Assembly: GCA_903839715.1 (NCBI GenBank)
Contig: CAIMDH010000017.1
Location: 1 to 8,181, forward strand
Origin: an uncultured bacterium
GTDB lineage: Bacteria > Patescibacteriota > Minisyncoccia > Phycocordibacterales > UBA918
Direction of reading: 5' to 3'
Length of the DNA: 8,181 nucleotides
The stretch's first letter is position 1. The number at the start of each line of letters is the position of its first letter. This document shows, one piece after another, positions 5,474-8,181 of the stretch. The position numbers and the translations under genes were made by a program. The notes under the pieces were generated by a model. It did no database searches, was not told the origin of the DNA, and was given only the letters and a program-made list of their open reading frames with translations.

Positions 5474-6855
5474 TAATCGTTAGCTATACTTTTCACGTAA
5501 GATGCGACTTCATCTTGCAACTTCTGGGCTTTTTTCTTATCACGACCTTCAAACATCATCTTGAGCGCATGTTCAGTTACACTGATTTTGACCGAACCCC
5601 AAACTTCTCCATAGTCCACATAGACACCATCAAATTTTCGTATCTTTACTGGTTTTTTCGCTTTAAGAAATGCTTCGACTGACGCTTGGGCTTTTTTCTT
5701 ATCTACCACATCGACAATTACATCTTCCGTCTGTTTATACTGCATAAACGGAGCCATCATCTCGCCAAACGTCTGACCAGCAGCTTTGGCTTCGGCGAAG
5801 GCTTCGAGAACATATCGTAACGTGAACGCAATTGAGTCGGTATAAAAATACTCTTTAAAATAAAAGTGTCCTGAATGCTCACAGCCAAAGAAGGCATCTT
5901 CTTTTCTCATCGTCTCTTTGATATAGGCATGTCCGACCTTAGCAGGAACTGGTTTACCGCCCGCATCAAGTATAGCTTCTTCCAGAATCCGGCTCGTCAG
6001 ATTTGTGTAGACAATCTTGGCGCCTTTATGTTTCTTGAGCATCCGTTTTGCTATCACTGCACCAATAGCAGCACTATTGATGTAAGCGCCTTCAGCATCA
6101 AAAAAAGCAATCCGGTCTCCATCACCGTCAAAGCTAATACCAAAATCATACCCCCCTGTCTTTAGCGCTGTGGTAATTGGTTTTTGATTTTTCTTCAGAG
6201 TAGGATCTGAAGCCCGACTAGGAAAACGACCATCGAGTTCAGAATTGAGAGTTGTAAAGGATACTGGTAGCGCGCCAGTAAGCAACTCCATCATAACTGC
6301 TCCCATACCATTACCAGCATCTGCTACCACCTCAAGGTCTTCCATACCTTTAGTCTTGATACCTTTTAGCTCGTACTTGAGATACGCTGCTTTTACATCT
6401 TTAACGGTTACCTTACCTGGTTTCTTTACTTCAGCGAAAACTCCTTTCTCCATCCGCTTTCGGATTTGTTTTAGTCCAACCTCTTCAGTGAGGGGAATTG
6501 CCCCGGGCAAGACGAGCTTCAAACCGTTTTGGTTTTTTGGGCTATGTGAAGCAGTTATCATTACTCCCGCAAGCTTCTGACTGCCAGACACATAGTACAA
6601 AACTGGTGTATGTACTAGACCAAGATCAATCACCTCAGCACCACCATCGGTCGCCCCCTTACAAAATGCATCAAAAAGCACTGGAGAAGAGAGACGCATA
6701 TCACGCGCAACAGCGACTTTCTTGAGCGCATATTCATCAACAAAACTCCGTGCTACTAAGTACGTCACTTCTTCATCTACCTCAGTGGGATATACTCCCC
6801 GAATATCAACTTGTTTAAAAGCGCTTTTATAGTCAGCGGAAATTTTGATTGGCAT
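5473..6855 (-). CDS. manB: Phosphomannomutase/phosphoglucomutase (alpha-D-phosphohexomutase)
   Basis: 460 residues, normal for the family, which interconverts hexose 6- and 1-phosphates in the cytoplasm to supply sugar nucleotides for glycans. Four domains are recognisable. The N-terminal substrate entry is VDIRGVYP (16-23). The catalytic phosphoserine loop is TASHSPKNQNG (101-111), with S103 and Ser where TASHNP is usual. The Mg2+ loop is DGDGDR (243-248). The sugar-recognition loop is GCEHSGH (324-330), with E326 and S328. The C-terminal phosphate-binding loop, normally R-x-S-N-T-E-P, reads KISVTEH (423-429), losing the Arg and Asn. Overall similarity is closest to ManB/CpsG. Substrate preference cannot be set from sequence, so the symbol is provisional. 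An ATG with a TATACT box 8 bp upstream fixes the start. Stop is TAG. Confidence 0.9.
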   Translation of the reverse strand: MPIKISADYKSAFKQVDIRGVYPTEVDEEVTYLVARSFVDEYALKKVAVARDMRLSSPVLFDAFCKGATDGGAEVIDLGLVHTPVLYYVSGSQKLAGVMITASHSPKNQNGLKLVLPGAIPLTEEVGLKQIRKRMEKGVFAEVKKPGKVTVKDVKAAYLKYELKGIKTKGMEDLEVVADAGNGMGAVMMELLTGALPVSFTTLNSELDGRFPSRASDPTLKKNQKPITTALKTGGYDFGISFDGDGDRIAFFDAEGAYINSAAIGAVIAKRMLKKHKGAKIVYTNLTSRILEEAILDAGGKPVPAKVGHAYIKETMRKEDAFFGCEHSGHFYFKEYFYTDSIAFTLRYVLEAFAEAKAAGQTFGEMMAPFMQYKQTEDVIVDVVDKKKAQASVEAFLKAKKPVKIRKFDGVYVDYGEVWGSVKISVTEHALKMMFEGRDKKKAQKLQDEVASYVKSIAND

Positions 6856-6863
6856 ACCAGTAC

Positions 6864-6869
6864 AGTATA
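6864..6869 (-). promoter_or_regulatory. -10 box of the phosphohexomutase gene
   Basis: The reverse strand reads TATACT, 8 bp before ATG 6855, predicting a leaderless mRNA. No Shine-Dalgarno sequence and no clear -35 box are seen. It lies directly after the upstream terminator, so the gene is its own transcription unit. Confidence 0.5.
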
Positions 6870-6898
6870 ACGCATTTGTAATTTTAGAGCTGTGGATG

Positions 6899-6936
6899 AA
6901 AAAAGCCCAAGTAGCTACTGCTACTTGGGCTTTTTT
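6899..6936 (-). terminator. Strong intrinsic terminator after the FMN reductase gene
   Basis: A perfect 17-bp stem (6899-6915 with 6920-6936) around the loop TACT, with core GCCCAAGTAGC. It has a run of six T on the 3' side of both strands. It lies 12 bp after the reductase stop and before the mutase promoter. It could work in both directions, but only reverse-strand genes flank it. Confidence 0.92.
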
Positions 6937-6948
6937 AAAACTATCACC

Positions 6949-7521
6949 TTATGAAAGTTTCGCTCGTGAAACTTTCATTTCTTCGGACCAAAACGCAAGC
7001 TTAATAAGCATTTCTGTAGCAACCTTACCCTGTTCTGCGGTAAATTGATATTCGCCATCCTCATTCAATCCACCCCAATAGTTGGGAATTACTACCTGTT
7101 CCTTCAACGCAAACATGTTGAGTACTGAAGCTAGTGAGCGTAGTTGTTCTACCGCCAGCGCTCCGCCTACTACAGCGCCGTAACTCACAAATGCTACTGG
7201 CTTGTAGTTCCATTCAGTAAAGAGATAATCAATAGCGTTTTTCAAGACCGCTGGGTATGCATGATTGTACTCAGGAGTCACAAAGATAAATCCATCAGCT
7301 TCTCCAATCTTTGCTGACCAAGCCTTAGTATGTACCTGCGTATACTGCCCCATCATTGGCGGCAGAGTTTCGTCCAGAAACGGCAGGTTAATTTCTGCCA
7401 AATCTAGCACTTCCACCTCTATACCGGAAACTGTCTCTGCTATACTCTTAACCCATGCCACTGGCTGTGGATTAAAACGACCTGGTCTGTTTGAACCGGT
7501 AATGATTTTTATTTTTGCCAT
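6949..7521 (-). CDS. NAD(P)H-dependent FMN reductase (flavodoxin-like quinone/azo reductase family)
   Basis: A 190-residue soluble flavoprotein with the normal length and fold of the NADPH-dependent FMN reductase family. GSNRPGR (9-15) is the FMN phosphate loop. FVTPEYNHAYPAVLKNAIDYL (80-100) carries the family signature PEYN plus the flanking FMN-binding segment. KPVAFVSYGAVVGG (107-120) is the second flavin loop. Relatives reduce quinones, azo compounds, chromate or free flavin by two-electron transfer; the natural substrate here is unknown. The gene diverges from a HxlR-type regulator, the same pairing as azoreductase/YodB-type quinone stress systems, although in Bacillus subtilis those genes are not adjacent. 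No Shine-Dalgarno sequence precedes the ATG; a weak TACATT lies 9 bp upstream. A strong terminator follows. Confidence 0.92.
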   Translation of the reverse strand: MAKIKIITGSNRPGRFNPQPVAWVKSIAETVSGIEVEVLDLAEINLPFLDETLPPMMGQYTQVHTKAWSAKIGEADGFIFVTPEYNHAYPAVLKNAIDYLFTEWNYKPVAFVSYGAVVGGALAVEQLRSLASVLNMFALKEQVVIPNYWGGLNEDGEYQFTAEQGKVATEMLIKLAFWSEEMKVSRAKLS

Positions 7522-7572
7522 ACGGTATACAATGTAAAAAATTATGCTACTATTACTTAACGCTACAGATTA

Positions 7573-7594
7573 TATAGTACTATACTTTTTATAG
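7573..7594. promoter_or_regulatory. Candidate HxlR operator in the divergent spacer
   Basis: TATAGTACTATA (7573-7584) is a perfect 12-bp palindrome. A further TATAG at 7590-7594 pairs with CTATA (7580-7584) as a 5-5-5 repeat. The three half-sites lie 12-33 bp upstream of the regulator ATG and overlap a TATACT box (7581-7586). AT-rich promoter sequence produces such palindromes by chance fairly often. Confidence 0.4.
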
Positions 7595-7605
7595 CAAACA
7601 TTTAT

Positions 7606-7929
7606 ATGTCATCTATTCCCCCTCGTGTTACTACGTGTAGCCACAGCCTCAAGCTACTGGCTGATTTCTGGATCCTGCGAATCATTGAGTCTCTCCAACA
7701 TGGTGAGCAACGCTACTGTGAACTCCAACGTGCTGTCGGCAATATCAACCCGACAACTCTAACCAAAAAACTAAACGAGCTTGAAACTGCCGGACTACTC
7801 GCCCGCACAGAAAATAGCGGCGGTCACAGTGTCTCATATACTTTGACCACCCTTGGTAAAGACAGTCTTCCAGTACTTGAAGCAATCAAATTATTCTCAA
7901 AAAAATTTGAACGGGCACAAAGGCACTAA
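7606..7929 (+). CDS. HxlR/DUF24-family winged-helix regulator
   Basis: A 107-residue MarR-like transcription factor, full length for the family. SLKLLADFWILRIIESLQHG (14-33) matches the first helices. RYCELQRAVGNINPTTLTKKLNELETAGLLART (36-68) is the helix-turn-helix and SGGHSVSYTLTTLGKDSLPVLEAI (71-94) the wing and dimer helix. C11, just before the first helix, is near where YodB and relatives carry a redox- or electrophile-sensing cysteine, although the Cys-to-Trp spacing is a few residues shorter. A second cysteine is C38. The divergent FMN reductase is the obvious target (inference), and autoregulation is possible. No Shine-Dalgarno sequence is present. Confidence 0.9.
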   Translation: MSSIPPRVTTCSHSLKLLADFWILRIIESLQHGEQRYCELQRAVGNINPTTLTKKLNELETAGLLARTENSGGHSVSYTLTTLGKDSLPVLEAIKLFSKKFERAQRH

Positions 7930-7969
7930 TCTTAAAACCTTAAGTGCTCTTTATTAATAAGCTTTTTTT
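7923..7969 (+). terminator. Weak terminator after the HxlR gene
   Basis: GCACT (7923-7927) can pair with AGTGC (7943-7947), with an alternative inner CTTAA/TTAAG stem. The palindrome TTATTAATAA and a run of seven T (7963-7969) follow. The stems are AT-rich and competing, so termination here is only moderately likely. Confidence 0.35.
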
Positions 7970-7989
7970 ATCCTCTTATTTATTTCATA

Positions 7990-7998
7990 TGCTACGAT
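7990..7998 (+). promoter_or_regulatory. Extended -10 promoter of the FAD flavoprotein gene
   Basis: TGCTACGAT, with 6 bp from the hexamer to ATG 8005. The predicted start point is at the ATG, so the mRNA would be leaderless. No Shine-Dalgarno sequence is present. Confidence 0.5.
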
Positions 7999-8004
7999 AC
8001 ACAT

Positions 8005-8181
8005 ATGCAAGATAACTGGGACGTACTCGTAATTGGCGGTGGCGCCGCTGGTATGATGAGCGCTGGCGTAGCAGCAACACAAGGTGAACGAGTACTTCTT
8101 CTCGAAAAAAACCCTTACTTGGGTAAAAAACTCCGTATCACTGGTGGTGGTCGTTGCAATATCACCAACCATACTTTAGAC
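8005..8181 (+). CDS. HI0933/BaiN-type FAD-dependent oxidoreductase (N-terminal part only)
   Basis: The first 59 residues of a flavoprotein whose family is normally about 400 residues; the rest lies beyond the window. DVLVIGGGAAGMMSA (6-20) is the dinucleotide-binding GxGxxG beta-alpha-beta start. E34 in VLLLEKN is the ribose-binding acidic residue at the end of the second strand. LGKKLRITGGGRCNITN (39-55) is the signature of the HI0933/YhiN (BaiN-like) family. These are predicted NAD(P)/FAD-dependent reductases of mostly unknown substrate. The gene follows the HxlR regulator by 75 bp and has its own promoter-like element. Confidence 0.9.
   Translation, partial: MQDNWDVLVIGGGAAGMMSAGVAATQGERVLLLEKNPYLGKKLRITGGGRCNITNHTLD

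Noticed and set aside
7954..8172. 72-residue reverse-strand open frame
   Set aside because: It lies antisense to the flavoprotein start, whose GxGxxG and family signature are unmistakable; the reverse translation has no recognisable motif.

Overview
The window looks like a chromosomal stretch of a bacterium with a small, lean genome, most plausibly a member of the Patescibacteria (Candidate Phyla Radiation). This placement is an inference from the short gene forms, tight spacing, moderate GC and scarcity of Shine-Dalgarno sites; no rRNA or tRNA is present to confirm it. Ten protein genes are visible. Two run off the window: an SPFH protein at the left edge and a flavoprotein at the right edge. 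I see no CRISPR array, tRNA, rRNA, insertion sequence or phage gene.

Left part (1-3448): an SPFH/band-7 membrane protein of HIR type (minus), a ZIP metal transporter (minus), a short Fur-family regulator (plus) and an MgtE magnesium channel (minus). The ZIP and Fur genes diverge from a 106-bp spacer that holds two 7-1-7 inverted repeats of the form TGCAAAT-N-ATTTGCA, nested in a larger near-perfect inverted repeat. This fits a Zur- or Fur-type circuit in which the regulator controls both itself and the transporter. Fur and mgtE converge with only 4 bp between their stop codons.

Middle part (3449-6948): three minus-strand genes, each with its own promoter-like element. They are a single-pass membrane protein with a SurA-N-like chaperone domain but no peptidyl-prolyl isomerase domain, an RlmB/TrmH-type rRNA 2'-O-methyltransferase, and a phosphomannomutase/phosphoglucomutase. 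Clear hairpin terminators follow the SurA-like gene and the flavin reductase gene. The spacer between the phosphohexomutase and the methyltransferase holds an unusual set of nested and competing inverted repeats.

Right part (6949-8181): an NAD(P)H-dependent FMN reductase (minus) diverges from a HxlR/DUF24 regulator (plus) with an N-terminal cysteine, resembling quinone- or electrophile-sensing pairs. It is followed by the start of a HI0933/BaiN-type FAD flavoprotein.

A theme across the window is that several genes have a TATACT-like -10 box only 6-8 bp before the ATG and no Shine-Dalgarno sequence, which predicts leaderless mRNAs. The SurA-like gene is the contrast: it has a near-perfect Shine-Dalgarno sequence that points to a TTG start.
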